From Luteococcus sp052116585 (GTDB lineage Bacteria > Actinomycetota > Actinomycetes > Propionibacteriales > Propionibacteriaceae): a DNA stretch of 64,000 nt. The notes under the pieces were generated by a model that had not been told where the DNA came from, ran no database searches, and saw nothing but the letters and a program-made list of their open reading frames with translations. Made by a program: the position numbers and the translations under genes. Location: contig NZ_JBQKKT010000002.1 in the NCBI RefSeq assembly GCF_052116585.1, forward strand, positions 196,608 to 260,607. The letters run 5' to 3'. Position 1 is the stretch's first letter; every line of letters starts with the position of its first letter. Below are positions 28,261 to 35,561 of this stretch, piece by piece.

Positions 28261-29349
28261 ATGAAGCTTCGTGAAGACGCCCAGTGGTCGATGGTGGTGC
28301 CCACCTCGATCGGTGTCCGGATCACGCCGGAGAACCGCCAGAGTGTGCACGTCTCTGACCGCTACATCATGCAGGCCACCTCGGCGGAAGCGAATGTCGC
28401 TTCGATTGCCTCGCACCTGGGGGAGCCCACCAAGGTGCTGACCGCCTTCGTCGAGGGCTCGCCGATCAGCGCCTTCATCAAGTCGCAGCTGCGTGCCCGG
28501 GGCATGGCCTTCGAGGGTCCTGAGGTGCCGCAGGGCGACGCCTGGGGCTACCGCCACCAGTTCAACATCGCCGACTCCGGCTTTGGTGGCCGCGCGCCGC
28601 GAGTGTGGAATGACCGGGCCGGAGAGGTCGGCCGCGAGCTCAGCGTCGAGGACTTCGACCTGGATCGGCTCTTCGGCCAAGAGGGCGTCAAGATCCTCCA
28701 CATGTCCGGGTTGGTGGCCGCGTTGTCGCCCAAGACCAGTGCCTTCTGCGTCGAGCTGGCCAAGAAGGCCAAGGAGCACGGCACCCTGGTCAGCATGGAC
28801 ATGAACTACCGCGCGTCCTTCTGGAAGGGCCGCGAGGATGAGCTCTCCAAGGCCTTCCACGAGATCGCCGAGCAGTGCGACATCCTCTACGGCAACGAGG
28901 AGGACTTCCAGCTCTGCTTGGGCATCCAGGGGCCGGAGGCTGGCGGCGAGGGCATCGATGCGAAGATCGACGGCTTCAAGGAGATGATCGGCCGGATCAA
29001 GGAGGCCTACCCGCAGGCATCCATCATCGGTACGTCCTTGCGTGAGGTGGTCAGCGCCAATCATCACAAGTGGGGCATGGTGCTGTGGAGCTGCGCAGAG
29101 AAGCCCGAGGGTGAGTTCGCGGTGCAGGAGCTGCGTGACATCGACGTCCTTGACCGCATCGGTGGCGGAGACGGCTCCGTGGGTGGCGTCCTCTACGGCG
29201 TCCTCAAGGGCTGGGGCGTGGAGAAGTGCTCCCAGTTCGGCTGGGCCACCGGCGCGCTCGCGGCGACGTCGGTCACCGACAATGCTGCGCCGGCCGACGA
29301 GGCGCAGGTGTGGTCCATCTTCGAGGGTAATGCGCGCGTGCAGCGCTGA
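28261..29349 (+). CDS. PfkB-family sugar-acid kinase (KDG kinase-like)
   Basis: 362 residues. PfkB family features: SAEANVASIASHLGEPTKVL (substrate/N-terminal motif), SMDMNYRASFW, ILYGNEEDF, and the catalytic region VLDRIGGGDGSVGG, in which the GGGD aspartate is the expected base. The best family match I can judge is 2-dehydro-3-deoxygluconokinase (KdgK), but the usual DSFAAG after the catalytic Asp is changed to DGSVGG. If no KDG is made locally, it might phosphorylate gluconate instead; see findings. AGGAGA at 28249-28254 precedes the ATG. It is last of the uxaC-uxuB-kinase operon and ends in a terminator. Confidence 0.82.
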   Translation: MKLREDAQWSMVVPTSIGVRITPENRQSVHVSDRYIMQATSAEANVASIASHLGEPTKVLTAFVEGSPISAFIKSQLRARGMAFEGPEVPQGDAWGYRHQFNIADSGFGGRAPRVWNDRAGEVGRELSVEDFDLDRLFGQEGVKILHMSGLVAALSPKTSAFCVELAKKAKEHGTLVSMDMNYRASFWKGREDELSKAFHEIAEQCDILYGNEEDFQLCLGIQGPEAGGEGIDAKIDGFKEMIGRIKEAYPQASIIGTSLREVVSANHHKWGMVLWSCAEKPEGEFAVQELRDIDVLDRIGGGDGSVGGVLYGVLKGWGVEKCSQFGWATGALAATSVTDNAAPADEAQVWSIFEGNARVQR

Positions 29350-29361
29350 TCCGGCAGTGGC

Positions 29362-29395
29362 AATCCCCGGCATCCCCACGTGGATGCCGGGGATT
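29362..29395 (+). terminator. terminator of the hexuronate operon
   Basis: A perfect 14-bp stem (29362-29375 with 29382-29395), six-base loop, ending in ATTTG, twelve bases after the kinase stop codon. Confidence 0.9.
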
Positions 29396-29461
29396 TGCTG
29401 TCTCGTGACGAGCGTTTCCGGTGGGAATCAGGGGCTGCTACGGAAGTCACAGTCGATTGGC

Positions 29462-29477
29462 ATTTCAGTGATGAAAT
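29462..29477 (+). promoter_or_regulatory. AT-rich dyad in the 29396-29651 intergenic region
   Basis: ATTTCA and TGAAAT flank four bases. It lies in a locally AT-richer gap of about 255 bases that otherwise holds only the promoter and leader of the small surface-protein gene; AAGGAGAG precedes that gene's ATG. No factor is assigned. Confidence 0.35.
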
Positions 29478-29651
29478 AGAATCATACTTTTGGGTGAGTC
29501 ATAAGGGGTGGGAAACGCGCTGGGAAGGAGATATTCGTTCGCTGAGGGTGGATTGAATGGCGCATTATGGTGAATTAAGCCTATGTTTCTAGATGTCCAA
29601 GGACTCCCGAACGAAGGGGTCACACGACTCCCAACCACAAGGAGAGACATC

Positions 29652-30080
29652 ATGCGCAAGACCCTCGCAGCAACTGCCCTCGGCGCGGCCCTGACCCTCG
29701 GTGCCCCCGCACTGGCCAATGCCGAGACGGCCACCCCGGCGCCCTAAGAGCCGACTGCCACCGCGACGGCCACCGAGCACACCACCACCACGGTGGAGGA
29801 GAAGGACCGCACGGGTCTGTGGGGCCTCCTGGGTCTGACGGGTCTGCTGGGCCTGGCCGGTCTTCGCAAGAAGCCCGAGCATCACACCACGGTCCGCCCG
29901 GCCCACGTCGAGCACCGCACCGAGCCCGTCCGTACGGAGCACGTGCGTGACCACCGCACCGAGGACCTGCGTTCCGGCAATGTGAATAATGGCCCGGTGA
30001 ACAATGGCCCGGTGAACAATGGCCCGGTGAACAATGGTCCGGCGACCGACCTCAACCGCGACGGACGCCGCGACATCTGA
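29652..30080 (+). pseudogene. WGxxGxxG-type surface protein interrupted by an in-frame stop
   Basis: The ATG at 29652 has AAGGAGAG upstream and encodes a signal peptide (MRKTLAATALGAALTLG, cleavage near ANA). A TAA at 29745-29747 ends it after 31 codons. The same frame then stays open to 30080 and encodes a Thr/Ala-rich linker, a short membrane segment LWGLLGLTGLLGLAGLRKK typical of WGxxGxxG anchor segments, a His/Glu/Arg-rich region, four NNGPV repeats and a charged end. The continuous coding character across the stop says one protein was split by a point nonsense mutation, or is made by readthrough. A GTG at 29793 could start the second half, but without export signal. A sequencing error is possible. 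Confidence 0.75.
29982..30041 (+). repeat. 15-bp tandem repeat, four copies
   Basis: Units at 29982, 29997, 30012 and 30027 of the form GTGAACAATGGCCCG encode V-N-N-G-P repeats near the C-terminus of the interrupted surface protein. The first and last units each differ by one base. Confidence 0.95.
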
Positions 30081-30155
30081 GGCCGCGAGCCCTGAGGCTG
30101 AGTAGTCGCCAGCCTGAAACGGCCCGTTTGGCCAATCCGCGATCTGCGGGGAGGC

Positions 30156-31082
30156 TCAGGGAGTCGGCAGGCCGCCGTTCACGTTCAACGTCTCGCCCAC
30201 CACGTAGCTGGACTCGGCAGAGGCGAGGAAGACATAGGCCGGCGCCAGTTCCACCGGATGGCCCGCACGCCCCAGCGCGGTCTGCTCGCCGAACCCCGGC
30301 AGGTCCTCGGTCTGCTGACCGCCCTGCACCTGCAGCGGGGTCCAGATCGGCCCCGGGGCCACGGCATTGACCCGGATCCCCTTGGGTGCCAGGTACTGCG
30401 CCAGACCCTTGGTGAAGTTGTTGATCGCAGCCTTGGTGGAGGCGTAGTCGATCTTGTCCTCACTGGGCTGGTAGGCCTGCACCGAGGTGGAGTTGATGAT
30501 CGTCGATCCCTCCGGCAGGTGCTTCAGGGCCTCCTGGCTCATCCAGAACATGGCCAGGATGTTGGTGTCGAAGGTCTCTCGGAGCTGCTCGTCGGTCATC
30601 TCCTCGAACTTCGCCGTCGACTTCTGGTGCCCGGCATTGTTCACGAGGATGTCCAGTCCACCCAGCGCCTCGGCTGCGTCGTTGACGAGCTTGCGGGCCG
30701 CCTCCGACGTGCTGACGTCTGCCGGCAGGCGAACGGCCGTGCGGCCCTCTGCCTCGATCAGGTCGGCGATCTTCTGGGCGTCCTCCTCCTCGGCGGGCAG
30801 GTAGCCCAGGGCGACGTCGGCGCCCTCGCGGGCGAAGGCGATCGCCACGGCGGCGCCGATGCCTGAGTCACCACCGGTGACCAGAGCCTTGCGGCCCGAA
30901 AGGCGTCCGGTGCCGCGATAGGTGGTTTCGCCTCGATCGGGCTTCGGCAGCAGGTCGGCGTCCAGACCGGGCTCCGGCTGCCGCTGCTCCGGGATGTCGA
31001 GATCCTCGTAGCGGGTGACGGGGTTGGCAAAGGTGAGCTGGTCGCGGGTCATGTGGTCCTGGTTTTCGTTCTTCTCGGTCAT
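30156..31082 (-). CDS. SDR-family oxidoreductase
   Basis: 308 residues. An N-terminal extension of about 50 residues (PEQRQPEPGLDADLLPKPD) is followed by a classical SDR core: KALVTGGDSGIGAAVAIAFA (cofactor loop), ILVNNAGHQ, the Ser in NSTSVQAYQ, and YASTKAAINNF with catalytic Tyr and Lys. The extension and core match the YghA/YhdF-type group of glucose-dehydrogenase-like or general-stress SDRs, which use NAD(P)H; the substrate is unknown. AAAGGAGA precedes the ATG at 31082. It lies alone, downstream of the pyr operon and the DUF2207 remnant on the same strand. Confidence 0.88.
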   Translation of the reverse strand: MTEKNENQDHMTRDQLTFANPVTRYEDLDIPEQRQPEPGLDADLLPKPDRGETTYRGTGRLSGRKALVTGGDSGIGAAVAIAFAREGADVALGYLPAEEEDAQKIADLIEAEGRTAVRLPADVSTSEAARKLVNDAAEALGGLDILVNNAGHQKSTAKFEEMTDEQLRETFDTNILAMFWMSQEALKHLPEGSTIINSTSVQAYQPSEDKIDYASTKAAINNFTKGLAQYLAPKGIRVNAVAPGPIWTPLQVQGGQQTEDLPGFGEQTALGRAGHPVELAPAYVFLASAESSYVVGETLNVNGGLPTP

Positions 31083-31207
31083 GGGGCATCTCCTTTCCAC
31101 ACGGCTTTCCATCGAGGCTAGGAGCCCACCGGCCGGAAGCAGGACACCCCTGCGGAGGAATGATGATCGCCCCGCGCGAACAGCAGCCCCGCCACGGGCA
31201 GTCCGGT

Positions 31208-31881
31208 TCAGTCGCCCCCACCGCCGCCGTCCCCGCCAGGTCGTTGTACCAGACCACCTGCAGATCCTGGTCGAGATCCTCGGCTGCCTGGCGGAAGGCC
31301 CGCACCCACTGGTGCGTCACGCCCAGGGCGACGGCCCACGGCAGGTAGCGGCTGAACCAGCCCGCTCCCTCCTCGAAACGCAGCTGGTTCCCGTCTGCCG
31401 TCTCCAGGAAGGTGGAGAATCCTGCGGTCTGGTAGCGCAGGGCCGTCCCCAGGCCAGTGCGCTGCCGGTTGCCCGCAGTGGTGATGCACTTGCTCAAGGG
31501 AACCTTCCCGCCGGACATGTTGGGGAACCAGGTCTCGTGCTGGGGCCAAGCGGCCAGGCTCTCCCTGAGATCCGGCACCACCTTGGTCAGTTTGGGCTTC
31601 AACTCGTCCAACAGGACCGGCCGGCCGACGTCGATGATCGTCTGCAGCAGCGTGGCTCGCACCGGGTTGAGCTTCTCGTCGACCCGCTTGAGGGCGGTCA
31701 GGCGCCAGGTCCTGCCCGCACGGCGAAAGCGCGAGCGAGGGCGCTCCTCGGGGGCCAAGTGCAGGTAGCCGTCCACTGCGAGGGCCATCATGGCCGCCGC
31801 GATGTCGCTCGACTGGACCTTGCCGTGCCTCAGGATTCCCACCTGCTCGGGAAGGGCGCCCGCCGCGTGATCAGGAGAAGG
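31208..31881 (-). pseudogene. DUF2207 membrane protein remnant (C-terminal part)
   Basis: Directly after the pyrC stop codon, and in the same frame, the minus strand reads LPEQVGILRHGKVQSSDIAAAMMALAVDGYL, then FSRYLPWAVALGVTHQWVRAF, characteristic of the C-terminal cytosolic part of DUF2207 proteins. The first roughly 300-400 residues (signal peptide, ectodomain, first membrane helix) are absent. The last part shifts frame: the glycine-rich end expected for the family is found in another frame, ending at 31208 (DGGGGG). There is no ribosome site before the only candidate start (GTG at 31842). I read it as a decayed gene. The open frame runs on past 31208 into the SDR gene region, which is not meaningful. 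Confidence 0.65.
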
Positions 31882-33162
31882 TCAGCGCTGGAAGGTCCGC
31901 CGCCCCGCCCAGAAGGTGGCCACGACGGGATCGGGAAGGTCGCGCCCGTGGTACGGGTTGTTGCGGCTGCGCGATCGGGACTGCTCACGATCCACCGATG
32001 CCCGGGCCGACGGGTCCACGAGGACCAGGTTCGCGGGCGCACCCGTGGTCAGGGCGACGCCCTGGCGGCCTTCGAGGTTGCCGATCCGGGCCGGGGCCGT
32101 GGACATGCGCTCCACCAGGGTGGGCCAGTCCATCCGCCCGGTGTTGACCATGGTCTCCATCACCACGGACAGCGCCTGCTCCAGACCAAGCATTCCGGGA
32201 CGGGCGTCGACGAAGGCGTGGTCCTTGTCCTGCGCGGCGTGCGGGGCGTGGTCGGTGCCGACGACGTCGATGGTGCCGTCGGCCAGGGCCTCACGCACGG
32301 CCTCGATGTGCTCGTCGGTGCGCAGCGGGGGATTGACCTTGAAGGTGGTGTCATAACCCTCCACCTCACGCGTACCGAGCAGCAGGTGGTGGGGGGTGAC
32401 CTCGGCGGTCACGTTGATGCCGCGCTTCTTGGCCCAGCGCACCACGTCGACGCCCTCGGCCGTGGAGATGTGACAGACGTGCAGCCGCGATCCGGTCAAT
32501 TCGGCCAACTGCACGTCGCGGGCGATGATGACGCTCTCAGCCTGGGCAGGCCAGCCGCCCAGTCCCAGCCGGCCGGAGATCTCACTCTCGTGGCAGCAGG
32601 CGCCCGGGCCGGCCAGGGAACCGTCCTGCGAGTGCTGGGCGATGACACCGCCAAAGGGACGCACCCACTCCAGGGCGCGGCGCATCAGCAGCGGATCCTG
32701 CACGCACATCCCGTCGTCGCTGAAGACACGCACCTGCGCCGATGACTTGGCCATCAGGCCCATCTCGGACAGTTCCTTGCCCGCCAGATTCTTGGTGACC
32801 GCCCCGATGGGCTGAACGAAGCAGGAGCCATCGCGCTCACCGAGCAGCTTGATCCACTCGGCCTTCTCGGCATCGTCGGTGACGGGCTGGGTGTTGGCCA
32901 TCGCGAAGACCGCGGTGAAACCGCCCCGCGCAGCGGCTTCGGTGCCAGTGCGCACGGTCTCCGCGTCCTCACGGCCCGGCTCGCGCAGGTGGGTGTGCAG
33001 GTCGACGAGTCCAGGCAGAGCCAGCAGGCCGTCGGCGTCGATCCGCTCGGCCCCCTGGGGCGCCTCGTCCACGAGCGTCCCGTCCTGGATGTACAGGTCG
33101 GTAGTGCTGCCGTCTGCCAGCCGGACTCCGGCGATCACGTAGTTTCGGGCATCCTCGATCAT
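31882..33162 (-). CDS. pyrC: dihydroorotase
   Basis: 426 residues, class I dihydroorotase. The metal site DLHTHLREPG lies near residue 55; VCHISTAEGVDVV and VVGTDHAPHAAQDKD give further ligands, and FKVNPPLRT is the substrate loop. It cyclises carbamoyl-aspartate to dihydroorotate in pyrimidine synthesis. Start ATG at 33162 overlaps the pyrB stop (ATGA), so it is translationally coupled as the third gene of pyrR-pyrB-pyrC. carA, carB, pyrD, pyrF and pyrE, which often follow in actinobacteria, are not here; instead a DUF2207 remnant follows, suggesting the operon was cut. Confidence 0.96.
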   Translation of the reverse strand: MIEDARNYVIAGVRLADGSTTDLYIQDGTLVDEAPQGAERIDADGLLALPGLVDLHTHLREPGREDAETVRTGTEAAARGGFTAVFAMANTQPVTDDAEKAEWIKLLGERDGSCFVQPIGAVTKNLAGKELSEMGLMAKSSAQVRVFSDDGMCVQDPLLMRRALEWVRPFGGVIAQHSQDGSLAGPGACCHESEISGRLGLGGWPAQAESVIIARDVQLAELTGSRLHVCHISTAEGVDVVRWAKKRGINVTAEVTPHHLLLGTREVEGYDTTFKVNPPLRTDEHIEAVREALADGTIDVVGTDHAPHAAQDKDHAFVDARPGMLGLEQALSVVMETMVNTGRMDWPTLVERMSTAPARIGNLEGRQGVALTTGAPANLVLVDPSARASVDREQSRSRSRNNPYHGRDLPDPVVATFWAGRRTFQR

Positions 33163-34136
33163 GCTGCGTCGCCTTCCTTGGCGTTGGTGGGGGAGTTCTG
33201 GTCCTGGGCGCCGCCCAGCAGGTGGTACAGCACGCTCATCCTGACGGCCACACCGGCCGAGACCTGGTTGAGCACGAGCGATCCGGCGCTGTCGGCCGCC
33301 TCGCTGGAGATCTCCAGGCCACGGTTCATCGGGCCCGGATGCATGATGCCGACGCCCGGCTTCAGTGCCCGCAAGCGGGTGGCGGTCAGGCCCCAGCCGT
33401 CGATGTACTCGCGCTCGCTGGGGAAGAAGCCGGAGCTCATCCGCTCACGCTGCACCCGCAGCATCATCGCGATGTCGGCCCGGGCCAGGGCGTCGTCGAA
33501 ACTGGGGACGATCTCCACGGGCCAGGTGCTGGCACCGGTGGGCATGAGCGTCGGGGGAGCGCACAGCAGAACCTTTGCGCCCAGGGTGGTCAACAGCGAG
33601 ACATTGCTGCGTACGACGCGGGAGTGCAGCAGGTCTCCGGTGATGGCCACCGTGCGGCCCTCGAAATCATTGACCTCGCCACCGTCGATCGTGCGGAAGT
33701 GCTGGCGGATCGAATAGCTGTCCAGCAGCGCCTGGGTGGGGTGCTCGTGCGCGCCGTCGCCGGCATTGACGATGCTGGCCCGCACCCAGCCAGCGGCCTG
33801 CTGCACCGTGCCCGAGCCGGCATGGCGGATGACGAAGCAGTCGACGCCCATGGAGTCCAGGGTGAGCAGCGTGTCCTTCATGCTCTCGCCCTTGCTCACG
33901 CTGGAGCCCTTGGCGGACACGTTGATGGTGTCGGCACTCATCCACTTGCCGGCGATCTCGAAGGAGGTGCGGGTGCGGGTCGAGTCCTCGAAGAAGAGGT
34001 TGATGATGGTGCGGCCGCGCAGGGCCGGGATCTTCTTGACCTCGCGCCCCTGGATGTCGTGCATCTGTTCGGCGAGGTCGAGGATGGACAGGGCCTGGCT
34101 GCGGTCCAGGTCACTGGCGGCCAGCAGGTGCTTCAT
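33159..34136 (-). CDS. pyrB: aspartate carbamoyltransferase catalytic subunit
   Basis: 325 residues. Carbamoyl-phosphate site FFEDSTRTRTSF near residue 50, then SAKGSSVSKGES and HPTQALLDSYSI. It condenses carbamoyl phosphate with aspartate. The start overlaps the pyrR stop by four bases and its own stop overlaps the pyrC start, so the three genes are one coupled unit. No regulatory subunit pyrI is present, as usual for Gram-positives. Confidence 0.97.
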   Translation of the reverse strand: MKHLLAASDLDRSQALSILDLAEQMHDIQGREVKKIPALRGRTIINLFFEDSTRTRTSFEIAGKWMSADTINVSAKGSSVSKGESMKDTLLTLDSMGVDCFVIRHAGSGTVQQAAGWVRASIVNAGDGAHEHPTQALLDSYSIRQHFRTIDGGEVNDFEGRTVAITGDLLHSRVVRSNVSLLTTLGAKVLLCAPPTLMPTGASTWPVEIVPSFDDALARADIAMMLRVQRERMSSGFFPSEREYIDGWGLTATRLRALKPGVGIMHPGPMNRGLEISSEAADSAGSLVLNQVSAGVAVRMSVLYHLLGGAQDQNSPTNAKEGDAA

Positions 34137-34714
34137 CGGTGGTCCTTCGCGGTGGGAGTGATGCGCTCGATGGTGACGACGTCCGTGCCATCGCGCTCCT
34201 GGAGATGGACGGTGACTCGCTCGTCCTTGGCCGAGCCGATGGCCAGGCCGGTGATGTCGGCCTGGACCGGGAGCTCCCGGTGACCGCGGTCCACCAATAC
34301 GGCCAGCACCACCCGGGCGGGGCGCCCGATGTCCTTGAGTGCGTCCAGGGCGGCCAGGACCGTTCGGCCCGAATAGAGCACGTCGTCGACGAGGACCACG
34401 GTGCGCCCCTCGATCTCGACCGGGATGGAGGTGCGGCCCACCTCCCGGGTTGGATTGCGCCGCAGGTCATCGCGGTACATCGTGACGTCCAGGTCTCCGA
34501 CGGGTACCTCGACGTCCTCGATCCGCTCGATGGCGCAGGCCAGCCGCCGCGAGAGGGGGACCCCGCGGGTGGGGATGCCGAGGACTACCAGTCGATCGGC
34601 GCCGCGGTTCAGCTCCACCACCTGGTGCGCCATGCGGGTCAGCGCGCGGGCGATCTCATCGCCGTCGAGCAGTGTGCGGGCCGGGCCGTGCGAGGGCTGC
34701 GGTGCGTCTGTCAC
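34133..34714 (-). CDS. pyrR: PyrR bifunctional pyrimidine regulator / uracil phosphoribosyltransferase
   Basis: 193 residues of the type I phosphoribosyltransferase fold with the PRPP motif TVVLVDDVLYSGRT near residue 108, GIPTRGVPLSRRL near 47 and the basic RNA-binding stretch DDLRRNPTREV. PyrR binds pyr mRNA in the presence of UMP and lowers expression. CAGGAG precedes the GTG at 34714. It is first of the pyrRBC operon, so it probably controls its own transcript through the leader; a hairpin lies just upstream of its ribosome site. Confidence 0.95.
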   Translation of the reverse strand: MTDAPQPSHGPARTLLDGDEIARALTRMAHQVVELNRGADRLVVLGIPTRGVPLSRRLACAIERIEDVEVPVGDLDVTMYRDDLRRNPTREVGRTSIPVEIEGRTVVLVDDVLYSGRTVLAALDALKDIGRPARVVLAVLVDRGHRELPVQADITGLAIGSAKDERVTVHLQERDGTDVVTIERITPTAKDHR

Positions 34715-34733
34715 GGGGAACTCCTGTGTCTTC

Positions 34734-34750
34734 GGGGGACCATTGCCCCC
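34734..34750 (-). promoter_or_regulatory. hairpin just upstream of the pyrR ribosome site
   Basis: A five-base GGGGG/CCCCC stem with a seven-base loop lies 20 bases before the pyrR start on the minus strand, close to the CAGGAG site. It is a candidate PyrR target for translational control. I could not match the classical PyrR-binding loop confidently. Confidence 0.4.
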
Positions 34751-34862
34751 GCCGCTCGTGGGCCGTGGTCCTCGACGTCGAAATCTACCAACGAACCGAC
34801 CCGTGCCGTACCGAGGGCCGGTATCTCCCCGCGCGGGATCGGGCTCCGCTAGGATCAGCCGC

Positions 34863-35135
34863 ATGAGCCCGATCTCCTCCCTGAACCTGCTGGAGTCCAC
34901 CTTCCCGGGATGGCCCGAGTTCACGCCGCCGACGAGCATGTTCATGTTCATGCTGATGTTCGGTGCGCCGTTGCTGATCGCCCTCGTCGTGGGCGGCTTG
35001 ATCGTCGCCACCAGCCGCAAGTCCGACGCCATCGCGAACCAGCGGATCGCTGGTCTGATCGACGAGGAGGAGCAGAAGGTGGCCGCCGTGGCTCCGGTCC
35101 GCGCCCAACGTGCTCTGGACGCCGACGCTGTCTGA
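34863..35135 (+). CDS. small single-pass membrane protein, unknown function
   Basis: 90 residues. A short N-terminus rich in Pro and Phe is followed by one membrane helix (FMFMLMFGAPLLIALVVGGLI, about residues 28-50) and a charged cytosolic tail (RKSDAIANQRIAGLIDEEEQ). The start is supported by TAGGAT exactly seven bases upstream, the leaderless pattern seen at many genes here. It is divergent from pyrR and ends at a strong terminator. I recognise no family. Confidence 0.7.
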   Translation: MSPISSLNLLESTFPGWPEFTPPTSMFMFMLMFGAPLLIALVVGGLIVATSRKSDAIANQRIAGLIDEEEQKVAAVAPVRAQRALDADAV

Positions 35136-35156
35136 TCTCCATCCACCTGACCGCCT

Positions 35157-35184
35157 GGACCCCGGACGCCGACGTCCGGGGTCC
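35157..35184 (+). terminator. terminator with duplicated 3' arm
   Basis: A 12-bp perfect stem (35157-35168 with 35173-35184), CCGA loop, then TTTCAC. The 17 bases at 35174-35190 are repeated exactly at 35191-35207, so a second copy of the 3' arm and tail follows directly. Confidence 0.85.
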
Positions 35185-35280
35185 TTTCACGTCCGGGGTC
35201 CTTTCACGTCGGGGCCCGTGAAGCGCTCGCACTTTGAGACAGGTTTGGGATTGCGAGAAGCGCGTGCTTGAATTCAGCAC

Positions 35281-35367
35281 ATGCAGAGCGCTCTGGAGAT
35301 TCGACTCGTGACCCGCCGTCACGTCGATCTGCTGCGCCTCAATGGCTGCATGTGTCGGATGGCCTGA
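35281..35367 (+). CDS. cysteine-type leader peptide of the sulfate assimilation operon
   Basis: A 28-codon reading frame: ATG at 35281, stop TGA at 35365-35367. It contains RLVTRRHVDLLRLNG, the motif of actinobacterial putative leader peptides found before sulfur/cysteine genes, and ends with a C-M-C motif. It lies about 195 bases upstream of sir. TTGAAT lies seven bases before the ATG, so the peptide may begin at the first base of the transcript. Scarcity of charged tRNA-Cys should stall the ribosome at the two Cys codons and change folding of the downstream hairpins (inference from attenuation systems). Confidence 0.8.
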   Translation: MQSALEIRLVTRRHVDLLRLNGCMCRMA

Positions 35368-35382
35368 GCCGCGTCCGACCCC

Positions 35383-35480
35383 GCCCTGGTGACCAGGGCA
35401 TCCCGTCCGGGCGCGCGACGCCCGGGCCACCCCAGAACACCGAAACTCCCACGAGCCTGTGCGCCCTGCGAATCCGCAGG
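35383..35480 (+). promoter_or_regulatory. candidate attenuator hairpins between Cys leader peptide and sir
   Basis: Three stems lie in the leader: GCCCTGG/CCAGGGC (35383-35399, loop TGA), CCGGGCG/CGCCCGG (35407-35425) and CCTGCG/CGCAGG (35465-35480). None has a T run, so control may be Rho-dependent or translational. The region 35368-35561 contains no other gene. Confidence 0.5.
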
Positions 35481-35561
35481 CCCGAGAGGCACACGGTGTC
35501 CTGAATCCTGACTGGTGATCCCTCCTGCGGTGTCGCGTACCCACAACCCGAGGTGACCACC

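Noticed and set aside
22873..29480. 13-mer AGTGATGAAATAG shared by the gnd-lacI gap and the gap after the kinase operon
   Set aside because: Many 13-mers are expected to recur by chance in a window this size, and only one copy forms a dyad.
35368..35561. Possible SAM riboswitch or T-box upstream of sir
   Set aside because: No SAM-I core or T-box sequence could be found; the Cys leader peptide explains the region better.
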